The notes below the pieces were generated by a model. That model was not told the DNA's origin and did not search any database. It was given only the letters and a program-made list of their open reading frames with translations. Shown piece by piece: positions 11,513 through 22,519 of a stretch of 64,000 bases of DNA (its first letter is position 1; every line of letters starts with the position of its first letter). Where the stretch lies: positions 4,748,359-4,812,358 of the forward strand of contig NC_087075.1 in assembly GCF_026151205.1 (NCBI RefSeq). The letters run 5' to 3'. Source of the DNA: Bolinopsis microptera (lineage: Eukaryota > Ctenophora > Tentaculata > Lobata > Bolinopsidae). The position numbers were made by a program, and so were the translations under genes.

Positions 11513-13069
11513 CGTGGGGCAATTCGGTATCAAAGTCCAAAAATTCGGTATCAACGTCCAAAAATACACAGAACGAATTCACTTTTATACCCTCTGGGCC
11601 TTTTTGCAAGATTTTATTAAAAAAATTGGGCGAGCAATTTAGAAGGATCGAGAATTTTTACTATTAAAAATTTTACAGCTTGGGACCGGTATCTAGTGGT
11701 TACCATTGATTATAATGATACAGCTACAATTAGTAATAGTTTATAATAATATATATTTAATTGTTCATGTCTAGCCTATAGCTAGTACAATTATACTTAT
11801 AGCACATTAAAAGGAATTACATTGTTTTCTGATCTTAGTACTTTTATAATACTTAGCAATCTTTTACTCTTAGCACTATCAGTACTTATAAAGTTACAAA
11901 ACTATCGCAGCTGCGAACTATTGATGTGATTGAACGTTATTAGTATTTAAACCCACTAGTCACTAGATATATCGTAAACAAACGACGGTGTCTAACTTCA
12001 ACTCGGTACTTAATGAACAACGAATTGCTTTACCACCAAAGAATTGTCATTATAAACAAGTTGAAGGCTGCTGAAAGCGATTTTAAGACTGCAGCTTACG
12101 TTGAGAAACCATTTTCATTCTTAAGTGCCTCTGCCAAGAAGTTATGAATCTATTAGAAATTTGAATAATAGGCAGAGTTCTGACGTCGCATGTTGATAAT
12201 CTCATTAAATAAAGTTTGTTTTCTGGATTCGAACGGGTGCGAATCAGAATATTAATAGGGCTTTATAAAGTCACGTATTTATTGGCATTTCTGTATAAAT
12301 ATAGCGAATGACAGTTCACCATACACTTCTACTACTACTACTTCACCATACAGACAAATCTTATTTTTATTGAACTCTGAGTATTAACCTAGCTGGTATG
12401 CAAAATATTTTGCTTCAGCATGAGGTCCCCAAACCATTGTTCATTTACATCATTCTGTTTCAATTCTTAAGTAATTTTATTGGCACGAGATCAGTTGGAG
12501 TAACAAAACCCGTACTGGTTAAGGTTCCTCCTGAACACAAACGAACTGAATATCTACTACCGTCACCCTAAAGGTGTGACCTAGACCGCATATTTTGTCA
12601 GCTCGAAGAAGAGCGCCTGCTTTGGAAACACGCTCCAACAGGGTAGTTTTCCTAACTCACTTTGCTTGATTATTCGCATCAAACACATTAGGCCGGACTA
12701 TGGGGATTACCGACATACTAGGATTAAAAAGCATGTTTTAATCTCTGATTAGGTAGTCTGGTTGTTTGCGTTTTATTTAAATGCCTCCCGTATTTTTAAC
12801 AGGTTTGCTGCAAATGAAATCAACTCTACGTTGGACTTGGAGTGGTTTTTTGGGTTGAAATGCATATTTTCTTTAATGAGGTAGCTGATCCCCAGACCTG
12901 GTAATTCATTTTCTTCAAAACAATTTTAAAGCTGACCAGCTTAAAATAACATATTCATTCACGTCTTACGTGCGTGTTGTTCCTGATTGCAATATCTTTT
13001 AGTTCTACGCCTGCATTTGTTTGCAATATATCTAGTTATATGCTGTTACGTATAAAGGTTCAATTAAGT

Positions 13070-13129
13070 CACGCAGCACTGTGAGATTTAAACGGTTTTC
13101 ACGCAGCACTGTGAGATTTAAACGGTTTT
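13070..13129 (+). repeat. 30-bp tandem duplication
   Basis: Two adjacent copies of a 30-bp unit beginning cacgcagcactgtgagattt and ending aaacggtttt. Confidence 0.9.
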
Positions 13130-13937
13130 GATTTATAACCAAGTGATTCCGCTCGGAGCTGGTGTTTGCTATTTATGCAAAACTCAACATTATTTTCGAA
13201 TCACCCTATATGTTATAGTAGTATAGTAAGTGGGGTAGCTGTTTTTTCATAAAAATTAAAATTGTATTACAAGAATAAATATATTTATAACTAGAACATG
13301 GTTATACTGAAAAAATCAGCGTCATAATCATAATGCATAAGAGTGTCTTCATCGATCGATTAAAATTTTGTTCGAAAAGATGTTTCAGAAATATTTGACA
13401 CATACAAGCAAATAATGGGCGGCTTTATTTAAGGTATTTTCTATGCATGACGTTTCTGACCTTTGTCAATAGTCGTCAAATTTCATAAGCAACTTTGAAA
13501 TGTTATTTTAATGAATGAAATAGTTTTTCCTGCACGCCTCATAAAATAATGCTGCCTGGTCAAAAACCTTTCTTTGATTGCCAGCGGGGTCTGGACTTTA
13601 GGCCGTGTAGACGTGAAAAAACAAAACTCATATGCACGTACTGGACTGCTGCAAAATTATAATATTTTCGATTGATTTTAGGGCTAGGTTTAGGGTCCTA
13701 ACTCTAAACTCCGTAATTTTTTACGGCACAACTCATGAGTCCTGTCCCTTCACTTATCCAATTAATCCTAGAGTCCTGTTTTTCAGGACGCTGCCCTAAA
13801 GTCTCACGCCCTAGAGTTTCACGCTTAAGAGTCCCAGGCCCATATAATTGGCCATTGGCCATCTCACATGAACACAATTAGGTTTATGAATCGCTTTAAA
13901 AATGTCCGTACGTTGCAGGATTTTGCGGCCAGTTTAC

Positions 13938-14335
13938 CGGCCGGTATACCTATTACCGGTACAGCTATTGCCGGTACCTATTACCGGTACCTATTGCTGG
14001 TACCTATTGCCGGTACCTATTACCGGTACCTATTGCCAGTACCTATTGCCGGTACTTAGATTGCCGGTACAGCTATTGCTGGTACATATCGCCGGTACCT
14101 ATTGCCGGTACCTATTACCGGTACAGCTATTGCCGGTACCTATTGCTGATACCAATTGCCGGTACAGCTATTGCCGGTACCTATCACCGGTACCTATTGC
14201 CGGTACCTATTACTGGTACAGCTATTGCCGGTACATATTGCTGATACCTATTGCCGGTACCTATTGCCGGTACCTATTGCCGGTACAGCTATTGCTGGTA
14301 CCTAGTGCCGGTACCTATTGCCGGTACCTATTGCC
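13938..14335 (+). repeat. 13-bp minisatellite (cctattgccggta)n
   Basis: About 30 units of a 13-bp motif, most carrying a KpnI-type GGTACC, interspersed with a variant containing ggtacagctattgcc. The 13-bp period gives a 13-residue peptide repeat in each frame, which explains the open frames here. Confidence 0.92.
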
Positions 14336-14339
14336 CTCG

Positions 14340-15784
14340 CCAGAATTATGAGAGTCCAATATAAATAGTGGACGTTCAGGATTTTGCTGGAGGTGCTCCG
14401 TCCGGACTGCCATATTTCTAATTCCTGACAGTCTACTCAGCCGTCCAATATTTTTCATGACTTCATCCGACCTGTCTCAAGTATACGCTCAAGCTGCAAC
14501 TTAGAAGCTTTAATTTACCCCGGTGCGATGGCAGCTGGAATTTATATTACTTCCAAATAAACTCTAAATTACCAAAGACTGTCCCAGAATTTTGAAGTTG
14601 ACTAGACGCTTTCCTAATAAAAACATCAATGCATTAAATTTCGGTCAAACTAATTTGATTAAGGTTTTCCGTTTCGTAAGTACTTAACCGACCTTCCGTC
14701 ATTGCACTTAAAGTTAGCGCGATCACAGTTCGTGAATCTGCAATATGTGATTTTTTCGCGCAGTTAAAACCAAAGCAAGTTTTTAAGTTAACCGTTTCAA
14801 GTTAATGATCTCGATCAGTATTAGACCGTCTAATATTCAGTTACCGTCTAATTTAGACGCTAACTCAATATTTCCAAACCTCATTTACGTCCAATTTTTT
14901 CGGGATATCATGATTTTTTTCATTGATAATAGACGTCACTGTAAATATTTATTATAATTTATCTCCCCAAATTTCCACAAGCACGGGTTTTGAAGAAACG
15001 TGAATCGATCTATGGAAAACCCATTCGGATTCTTAGAACTTTAGAACAAGATAAATATTGAATATATAGTCATGGTGTACATCCGGTGTCCTCATTTTGC
15101 CGCTGGATCATAATTATGATCGGCAGATAAAGGCCCTTATATCTGACGATCCTAATTATGTGCATAATAATCCTAATCATGTCCCTCTATAATAATTATA
15201 GTGCCGACAAACCATAAGCCGGATCAACGTCACGTCTTCACACATAATGTTTTGTGTAATTTCCTAATCTTTATAAATTCCAAGACCATTTTGATACAAA
15301 GTAAGCTAATAATAATAATAATAACAACCACTTTTATAGATACACACAGTCTCTACGTCTTTATCCTCTGGTCCCTATAGGGTCAGCTGACTCCGGGCCA
15401 GAGGAAAATTACCTATTGCCACGGTTTGATGCCTAGGCAGTCGAGACCTCTTATTGAGACCCGATATAATAATAATATGACTGTTATGATTTAAATAATA
15501 TTCACCGTCACGTCTTGTCCTGAATTCTTCAGCACGTGTTTATAGACCCGGGGGGAGGGTTGCATGCCGTATAAGGGTATTTCTCATAACTTATAATTGA
15601 TATTTCTATGGGGGCTGACCTGTAGGATGTATTTCTCTCCCACGTGACAGGAAAATGGGATCACGAGCATTATTAAATATCGTATCTCGCCTCCTTAATA
15701 AAAATCCTTTATAAAAAGATCAAACAATAAGTCTGCAGGTTGTCAGGTAAGATCAGATATGATCTCCCTTCGCATTTCTTATCA
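14340..15784. other. Gene-free stretch with two short hairpins
   Basis: No supported gene. Two local structures stand out: a perfect palindrome gatcataattatgatc at 15106-15121, and a hairpin with 11-bp arms (tcctctggtcc and gggccagagga, one mismatch) near 15368-15410. The latter follows an (ata)n run and may mark an old repeat. Confidence 0.5.
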
Positions 15785-16056
15785 GCTATGATAAACTGTG
15801 ACCGCATTTCTTATTTGATAAGTATTACCGGTCAGCTTTATGATCAAATTTCACTATATTTGTGATTTTGGATACTAGTGGGGAGCTGCAGCTGTGAACC
15901 ATTTTGTTTCTGACTCGTGAGCTATGATAAACTGTGACCGCATTTCTTATTTGATAAGTATTACCGGTCAGCTTTATGATCAAATTTCACTATATTTGTG
16001 ATTTTGGATACTAGTGGGGAGCTGCAGCTGTGAACCATTTTGTTTCTGACTCGTGA
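15785..16056 (+). repeat. Perfect 136-bp tandem duplication
   Basis: The segment 15785-15920 is repeated without a visible mismatch at 15921-16056. Each copy starts gctatgataaactgtgaccg and ends ttctgactcgtga. Identity implies a very recent duplication or an assembly artefact. Just after it, a ttaaccaatcagg...attgaccaatca block recurs in diverged form at about 17546-17585. Confidence 0.95.
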
Positions 16057-16274
16057 CAGTTGTTAACCAATCAGGTTCCAGTATTGACCAATCAACAAGT
16101 GCAGGATGATCCATTTGTCGAGTGGTAAACTTGGGCCGTTCATCTTAATTTCAGGTCACCAGGTAGCCCTCTTGCCGGCACAATTAAAGGGAATCAAATA
16201 ACATTGACTTTATTTTAGCTGTAGTGGAGATTTTAGATATCAAGCTATTTTTGGCACTTATTATGTGCGTTCTT

Positions 16275-17345
16275 TGATTGATTGATGGAGGAGCACTACC
16301 CAGAGGCATTACTCGGCACTATAACGCCTTAAAATCTTTAATTACAATCAAATATAAATATATGCACACAATGTATAAAATATGAATAATGTATCAAATA
16401 TGATTACGCTATTAGCAAATTTAAATAGTACTATTAAGAATTTCTAAATAACTCTTATCTCTTGACATAAATTTAGAACAGCGACACAGGGTCTGAAGAA
16501 TGCGCGGTGATATTTTTATCTTGTAGTTGTAAATGACAGTGAAATTGCGCGGTAGCGATAGCATTGTAATAATGCTCGAAGATAGTCATATTTCGTTCTG
16601 AGGTAAAAGTTTTGTTGCTCGTCATTATCAACGTATGTTGTACCAAATTATTTAAGTTTCTAAAAGTACGAAATTTGAGTTGTTCCAGTCCTTGTCATCC
16701 GGGTTTAGTGCTTGTGCAGTAAGCACATGCTTGCTGACTGTAGACTTGAATGAATTTAAGAACTTGTCTTGTAGGTGCAAGTCGTGACGTATTTTATGTC
16801 CTTGTTAATAATGTTGACCGTTTTGTTATATAACTTAGGCCCAATGTAAGAAATGCTCTTGTCTGAATAACATAAACGGTTAAAAGGTACTGCAAAAAAC
16901 TGAGGTTCTCTTCTAGGTGCGTTTAAGTTTGAAACAGTGAACATTCTTATAATAGTTGGTGGTTCAGTGTTAGAATATACTTTGTGCATTAAGCATAATA
17001 TACAATATACATCTAGCTATCACGTTCGGTAAAGCTAATACTTCTATTAGCTTTACCGAAAGAATGCCCCTTTTCTGGGCCGAGAAGAATCTTGTAATGG
17101 AGTTTAGTGATCTTGTTCTCCAAACTGTGCAGCAGTAGGGACTGAACAAAGCTGTTGTATATCAACTTAAGTGCTTTGTTAGGTACTGAGCCTTTGAGTT
17201 TGTAGAGAATGCCCGCATTTCTAGATACTTTAGTGGCTAAATTTCTAATGTGGTGGGCCCAATTTAATGACCACGCCAAGAAACTTTTCGTGGTCACTTT
17301 GCTTGCACCCTCCATGAACTCTCCAAGTAAATCTGACATTTGCAC
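16275..17345 (-). pseudogene. LINE retrotransposon 3' fragment (CR1/Jockey-like RT C-terminus), degenerate
   Basis: Two minus-strand frames follow each other in N-to-C order. The first (17345-17013) contains SLNWAHHIRNLATKVSRNAG then LYKLKGSVPNKALKLIYNSF, the post-catalytic segment typical of non-LTR reverse transcriptases. The second (16989-16756) contains RREPQFFAVPFNRLCYSDKS and ISYIGPKLYN, the C-terminal block common in CR1- and Jockey-like proteins. Between them the frame is broken. Further 3', near 16275-16285, the minus strand reads ccatcaatcaatcaaag, a short tetranucleotide tail of the kind that ends many LINEs. No catalytic core or endonuclease is present. It is a 5'-truncated, decayed copy. 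Confidence 0.75.
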
Positions 17346-17397
17346 CTATTATTCTCAGACTGTTCCCCATTTGCACCTATTATTCTCAGACTGTTCC
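17337..17397 (+). repeat. ~31-bp tandem duplication
   Basis: Two adjacent copies start catttgcacctattattctc and end agactgttcc, at the upstream edge of the LINE fragment. Confidence 0.85.
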
Positions 17398-17545
17398 TGG
17401 CAATCATGGCGGAGAGCTTTCTTATACGTGACAAAAGACCACAGCTGGGAATGATCGTTCATGTGATAAAGGGATCGTCTGAGTCCAACCCATACTTTTA
17501 ATGTGTGATTAAATTTTTTCTTACACGTGATATAGGTAACCATTA

Positions 17546-18256
17546 TTAGCCATTAACCAATCAGTGTCCACATTGACCAATCAAAATCCAGAATCGCTGT
17601 CACCTGCGTCAATATGAATAGAAATACCTATTGTTTGTGTCAAGGATATAATAGCGCAGATAAAAGCAATTGATCTGAATACTGGCGGGGAGTTGAACTA
17701 TATTTGTTTAATATGTGACGGCCGTGATAGCGGGTTTTATTGTTGCCAACTGATTGATTAATCGCTGTATTGCATTAAGAAAAATACAGTTCATACGAGT
17801 ATTTTTATCAATATAATTTCAAATTGTTACACTAGTTACACAAAGTAGTACATAATTTTATTATCAAAATTTATGGACTTTCGTTTCACCAACTTTTCCG
17901 GATTATATAATTTTGCACCGTCCGGACGTGACCCCATTTGATAATTTAATAATAAGGAATAGAATATGCTTTCTAATAACATAAATGAAGTTACAACTAA
18001 TTTGTTTGCTTCGGTGTCTTGGTGACCCTTAAATTTAAATTACGCTATTTCATCTCACGACGTTTATCGATTCCTCGATTTTATCGCGCACGTGCACGCG
18101 CGTTGGCACTGAATATAACTTTTAACCCATACATTTAAAGCAAATGTTTTTAACCTCAATGCTTGGAGATATGTTCTTGATTACATATTATAAATGATAC
18201 CTTTATGCTATTTTCTGAAAAACTTCTGATATCCCAATATAGGAAGTATTACGAGT
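17546..18256. other. Gene-free stretch upstream of the spliced GPCR
   Basis: No coding signal. It probably contains the promoter and 5' untranslated region of the downstream GPCR, but no TATA box or initiator could be assigned with confidence. Confidence 0.4.
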
Positions 18257-21200
18257 ATGCAGGAAATTCAACTTCTAGATTATTTCATAGGAATATCACT
18301 ATTTGGAATTTGTCTTGCTGGGTAAGCTGATTTAACTTTGCTCAATACTTTGATTGATTGTTAATTTTATGATATAATTAAATAGTACCTTTTAATTTAT
18401 GCAATTTATATACATAGATATATGTTGTATCCAAAACTTCAGATCACTTTGAAACAAGCAATAGCTTAAAATCAAACTTCACTATTAACATTATATTGAA
18501 ACACAATCTTTAAAAGAAAGTGAAAGTATTAACTGAAAGTGAAACAGTATGTTCTTTTCAGGACTCTGGGTAACTTGTGGATGGTAACTACGATACTACG
18601 TCGGGACGGAGAAAGAGTACTTCAGTGCGTGTTTCTTTCCCAGCTCTCTACAACTGACCTCATCACTTGCCTTATTTCAGCGCCTTTTTCAGGTAAACTC
18701 AAAGATTTAACACAAGGTTGCTGTTTTAAGAATGGATATTTTGACAGTTAGAAAATCTTGAAAAAGTTCGAAAGTTGTTCGATCTAACCAACGTTTGATT
18801 TAATTCTAATAATAATCTGTTTGGACATCGTCTGATTCAATGCTTACTTATTTGACTATAAAATAAATGACATCCGTAATCAAAAGCTGCAATTCGAGCG
18901 CTTTCTTCAGCAAACGATTAATAAACAGTCTTCTAACTGAACGAATATTTCACTTCCACTAGCAGTCTGCAGTAACACACATTCTCATTATGTCCTCAGC
19001 TTATGTGCTGGTTAACAACAGAGACGAGGTAAAACTGTCCGCTCTGCCTGCAAATTTGCTGGGTTTCCTGAGTAACCTGATGCCTATAATGTCTCTTTAC
19101 CTCATCTTGGTGATCTGCATTGCTAGAATGATAGGTATTGTCAAGCCTCTCAGATACAAATCTCTCGTCACTTTTAGGGTAAGTTTAATGTAATACCACT
19201 CTCTAACCCACTACCTTTGTAAAGTTGTGAGGAAGTGTGGGACAGTATGGTGGAAACTAGGCGAGTCGGTAGAGGGAGGAGAAGGTGAGGACTGAGGGAG
19301 GAGGAGTTGGAGGAGGAACTAGGCGGGTCAGTGGAAGGAGGAGGAGGTGAGGGAGGAGGATGTGAAAGAAGAAATAGGCTGGTCGGTGGAAGGAGGAGAA
19401 GGTGAGGGAGGGAGGAGGTGGAGGAGGAACTAGGCGGGTCGGTGGAAGGAAGAGGTCGGTGGAAGGAGGAGGAGGTGAGGGAGGAGGAGGCGGGCCGGTG
19501 GAGGGAGGAGGAGGTTAGGGAGGGAGGATGTGGAAGAGGAACTAGGCGGGTCGGTGGAAGGAGGAGGTGAGGAAGGGAGGAGGTGGAGGTCGAACTAGGC
19601 GGATCGGTGGAAGGAGGAGGAGGTGAGGGAGCAGGAGGTTGAGGAGAAACTAGGCGGGTCGGTGGAAGGAGGAGGGGTAAGGGAGGAGGAGGTGGAGGAG
19701 GAACTAGGCGGGCCGGTGGAAGGAGGAAGAGCCAAGAGGTGAGGGAGGGAGGAGGTGGAGGAGGAACTAGGCGGGTCGGTGGAAGGAGGAGGCGAGGGAG
19801 GAAGGATGTGGAGGAGGAACTAGGCGGGTCGGTGGAAGGAGGAGGTGAGGGAGGGAGGAGGTGGAGGAGGAACTAGGCGGGTCGGTGGAAGGAGGAGGCT
19901 AGGGAGGGAGGAGGTGGAGGAGGAACTAGGCGGGTCGGTGGAAGGAGGAGGCGAGGGAGGAAGGAGGTGGAGGAGGAACTAGGTGGGTCGGTGGAAGGAG
20001 GAGGGGGTAAGGGAGGAGGAGGTGGAGGAGGAACTAGGCGGGCCGGTGGAAGGAGGAGGTGAGGGAGGGAGGAGGTGGAGGAGGAACTAGGCGGGTCGGT
20101 GGAAGGAGGAGGCGAGGGAGGGAGGAGGTGGAGGAGGAACTAGGCGGGTCGGTGGAAGGAGGAGGAGGTGAGGGAAGGAGGAGATGGAGGAGGAACTGGG
20201 CGGGCCGGTGGAGGGAAGAGGAGGTGAGGGAGGGAGGATGTGGAGGAGGAACTAGGCGGGTCGGTGGAATGAAGAGGTGAGGGAGGGAGGAGGTGGAGAC
20301 TGGAGAAGGAACTAGGCGGGTCGGTGGAAGGAGGAGGAGGTGAGGGAGGGAGGAGGTGGAGGAGGAACTAGGCGGGTCGGTGGAAGGAGGAGGAGGTTAG
20401 GGAGGGAGGAGGTGGAGGAGGAACTAGGCGGGTCGGTGGAAGGAGGAGGTGAGGGAGGAGGAGGTGGAGGAGGAACTAGGCGGGTCGGTGGAAGGAGGAG
20501 GTGAGGGAGGAGGAGGTGGAGGAAGAACTAGGCGGAGGTGAGGAAAGAGGAGAGATAAGTTTCTTTTCAAATAGTCTACCAAATGTTTTGTGATTAATTG
20601 GCTAATCTATCCTCCCATCAGCGGTTAGTCATCATTGTCAAGTAGCCTTTGACTAGACTTCATCTTTCACTTTCACTTTCACTTTCACTAATCTATCCTC
20701 CCTTCAGCGGTTAGTTATCATTAGCACAGTTTCATGGACCACTGCCTCTCTTTACTCTGCCTTGCCTTTCTACTTCAGCAAGCAATACGTTTTTCACAGG
20801 TCAGATTCGCAAAAATTACTATTTTGAGGATTATCAATTTATATTGTTCTTTGTTAATAAATGTTTGCGTATAAATTTTTAAAATGCCTCTTTTGTTACT
20901 GTTCTGAAGAATTTTATGCTGAGTAAAAGTGCAGATTATGCATCTTTCCAGGGACACGGCATCAATGACATTTTCAACCTCACATCACTTTCTGGGAGTC
21001 CCTGAACCGTACGCAAAGGTATTTACCAACTATCTGGCTAAACTAAATCAGTGGCGTTATAGCTAAGGGCCCCACAAACCCCGCTCTGGGGGGCGGGGGG
21101 TTGGTTTTAAACTGGCCAAAGTGATTACGTAATATGTGAACAACCCCTAAAATTTAATCATTTAAGTTGTTGACGGCAGTGCCGATAGTGGTGATTGACA

Positions 21201-21642
21201 TTCCCTTGTTCCTGGTGGTCGCATTCCTCTCTGTCATATTCTACAATCTCCGGACTAAAGGTAATTAGACAGGTTAATGAACGTCAAAGTGAAAGTCAAA
21301 GTGAAAGTCGAGGTGAAGCCGAAGGCGATAAAAGATGAGGACTAAAGCGAATTTTCATTTAAAAATAGTTAGTTATGACCCTGTACAGTATACATGGCAC
21401 TTAGCAGTTAGCAGTCTTTTGGTATTACTAGCGAACCAGCACTTTCAAAGCATTTAAATACATTTATATTACTTATCAGATTTTACCCAGCCTCTAAATT
21501 CAGGAATGAAGAAATCAAATCTCCGGCGAGAGGCCTCACATACCACATTGTGTATAGCACTTTTGTTCGCTGTTTGTTACGTTCCCAGTGGCTTCTTGAG
21601 GTTCCTCTTCTTACTCGACCATATAGGTTAGTTTAAATGTTG

Positions 21643-21677
<35 letters not shown>

Positions 21678-22268
21678 AAGAAAAAAATTGAAAGTGAAAG
21701 TAAACCTTAAATTATAAATATTCACCGAATATTATATTCGGTTATTTCAGGAGTCCTCCCGTCTCCAATATACCCAGAGTCAAGGTCCCGTCAAGCTATC
21801 TTCCTATACGTCTTCTTCTTGATCAACACGTACACTGTTACAGTTAATAGCTTTGCAAACCCCGTCCTATACTACACAAGGACATTCAGGTTACATTAAA
21901 TTCATGTCTTGGGTAACCCAATTAGTAAGTTAACAATTAGTTATTAAATTTACGTGATATTTCATCCATGTCAGTTGTCAGGAGTAAATATTTTGCGATT
22001 TGGTATGGGTCCGTTTTGAGCTCTTAAAGATTGAATTATTCGGTTATCAAATACTAACTGGTCATACTCATAGTTAATAAATAATCAATTAGCAATCGAT
22101 AATTGGTTAATGAGTAATTATTTAGTACTTAGCACCAGTTATTAATTACTAAAACTACTATTTTTCAGACGGAGGGGAGCAATCAACCACTCCAACACAA
22201 AAGGGACGAAATTAGAAGTGACTGCAGTTTCACTCGCAGTCAACAAGCGCAATTTAGTGACAATATAA
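18257..22268 (+). CDS. Class A (rhodopsin-like) G protein-coupled receptor, nine exons, 338 aa
   Basis: Exons: 18257-18321, 18562-18692, 18973-19178, 20708-20799, 20952-21018, 21167-21260, 21504-21626, 21751-21889, 22169-22268. All introns are GT-AG and all phases agree. It is a seven-helix membrane receptor. Seen: TM1 with G25-N26; TM2 with LSTTDLITCLISAPF (D54, the conserved 2.50 Asp); TM3 ending CIARMIGIVKPLRY, where ARM replaces DRY; TM4 with a tryptophan (TVSWTTASLY); TM5 VPIVVIDIPLFLV; TM6 with CYVPSG (a CWxP variant); TM7 with NSFANPVLYY (NPxxY). The tail is basic (RTFRRRGAINHS) and ends ...LVTI. The usual TM3/ECL2 cysteines are missing. An alternative stop at 21897-21899 would omit the last exon. 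Ligand is unknown; it is an orphan receptor. Confidence 0.88.
19255..20545 (+). repeat. Purine-rich minisatellite in intron 3 of the GPCR
   Basis: About 20 units of roughly 55-66 bp, each with gaactaggcgggtcggtgga and aggaggaggtgagggaggga blocks. The + (transcribed-sense) strand is nearly all purine with many GG runs, so triplex or G-quadruplex structures are possible. A long Arg/Gly/Glu frame inside (20059-20280) is a repeat artefact. It lies wholly within intron 3 (19179-20707). Confidence 0.9.
20602..20636 (+). pseudogene. Duplicate of the intron 3/exon 4 boundary
   Basis: The 35 bases from ctaatctatcctccc through cagcggttagtcatcatt match the real acceptor and start of exon 4 (20688-20722) with three or so differences. 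Used as an acceptor it would reach a stop codon within a few residues (...VK then TAG), so it is a decoy or remnant exon. A run of ctttca hexamers separates the two copies. Confidence 0.8.
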
Positions 22269-22370
22269 ACTGCGGAAAACAAAATTGTGAATTTTGAGCG
22301 AAATATTTGTCAATAATTATGTTTTCAAATACTCTCACAAGAATGTGTGGAAGGATATCTGAAGAACTAT

Positions 22371-22516
22371 ATGTTTGGTGACATTTAATCGGCTTGTAAC
22401 TTTTTCATTTATTGTATCATTTTAGGAGTCCTTCCGTCTCCAATATACCCAGAGTCAAGGATCCGTCTGTATGTTTGGTAGCATTTAATCGGCTTGTAAC
22501 TTTTTCATTTATTGTA
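22371..22516 (+). pseudogene. Partial copy of GPCR exon 8 in a 99-bp tandem duplication
   Basis: A flanking block beginning atgtttggt and continuing catttaatcggcttgtaact occurs at 22371 and again at 22470. Between them, 22425-22460 copies the first ~35 bases of GPCR exon 8 (21751 onward) with its tttag acceptor and one mismatch. It lies just past the gene's last exon and is too short to be functional. Confidence 0.8.
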
Positions 22517-22519
22517 ATT

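Noticed and set aside
11406-11667. Gly-rich and Pro-rich frames around the poly-G tract
   Set aside because: Created by the homopolymer; no unique coding sequence.
12225-12238. GTTCGAATCC on the minus strand, resembling a tRNA B box
   Set aside because: No A box or acceptor stem could be found upstream, so no tRNA is called.
13681-13860. ggtttagggtcctaactcta-type sequence suggesting telomeric repeats
   Set aside because: The motif is irregular and not a TTAGGG array.
20059-20280. Arg/Gly/Glu-rich frame in the GPCR intron
   Set aside because: Reads the purine minisatellite only.
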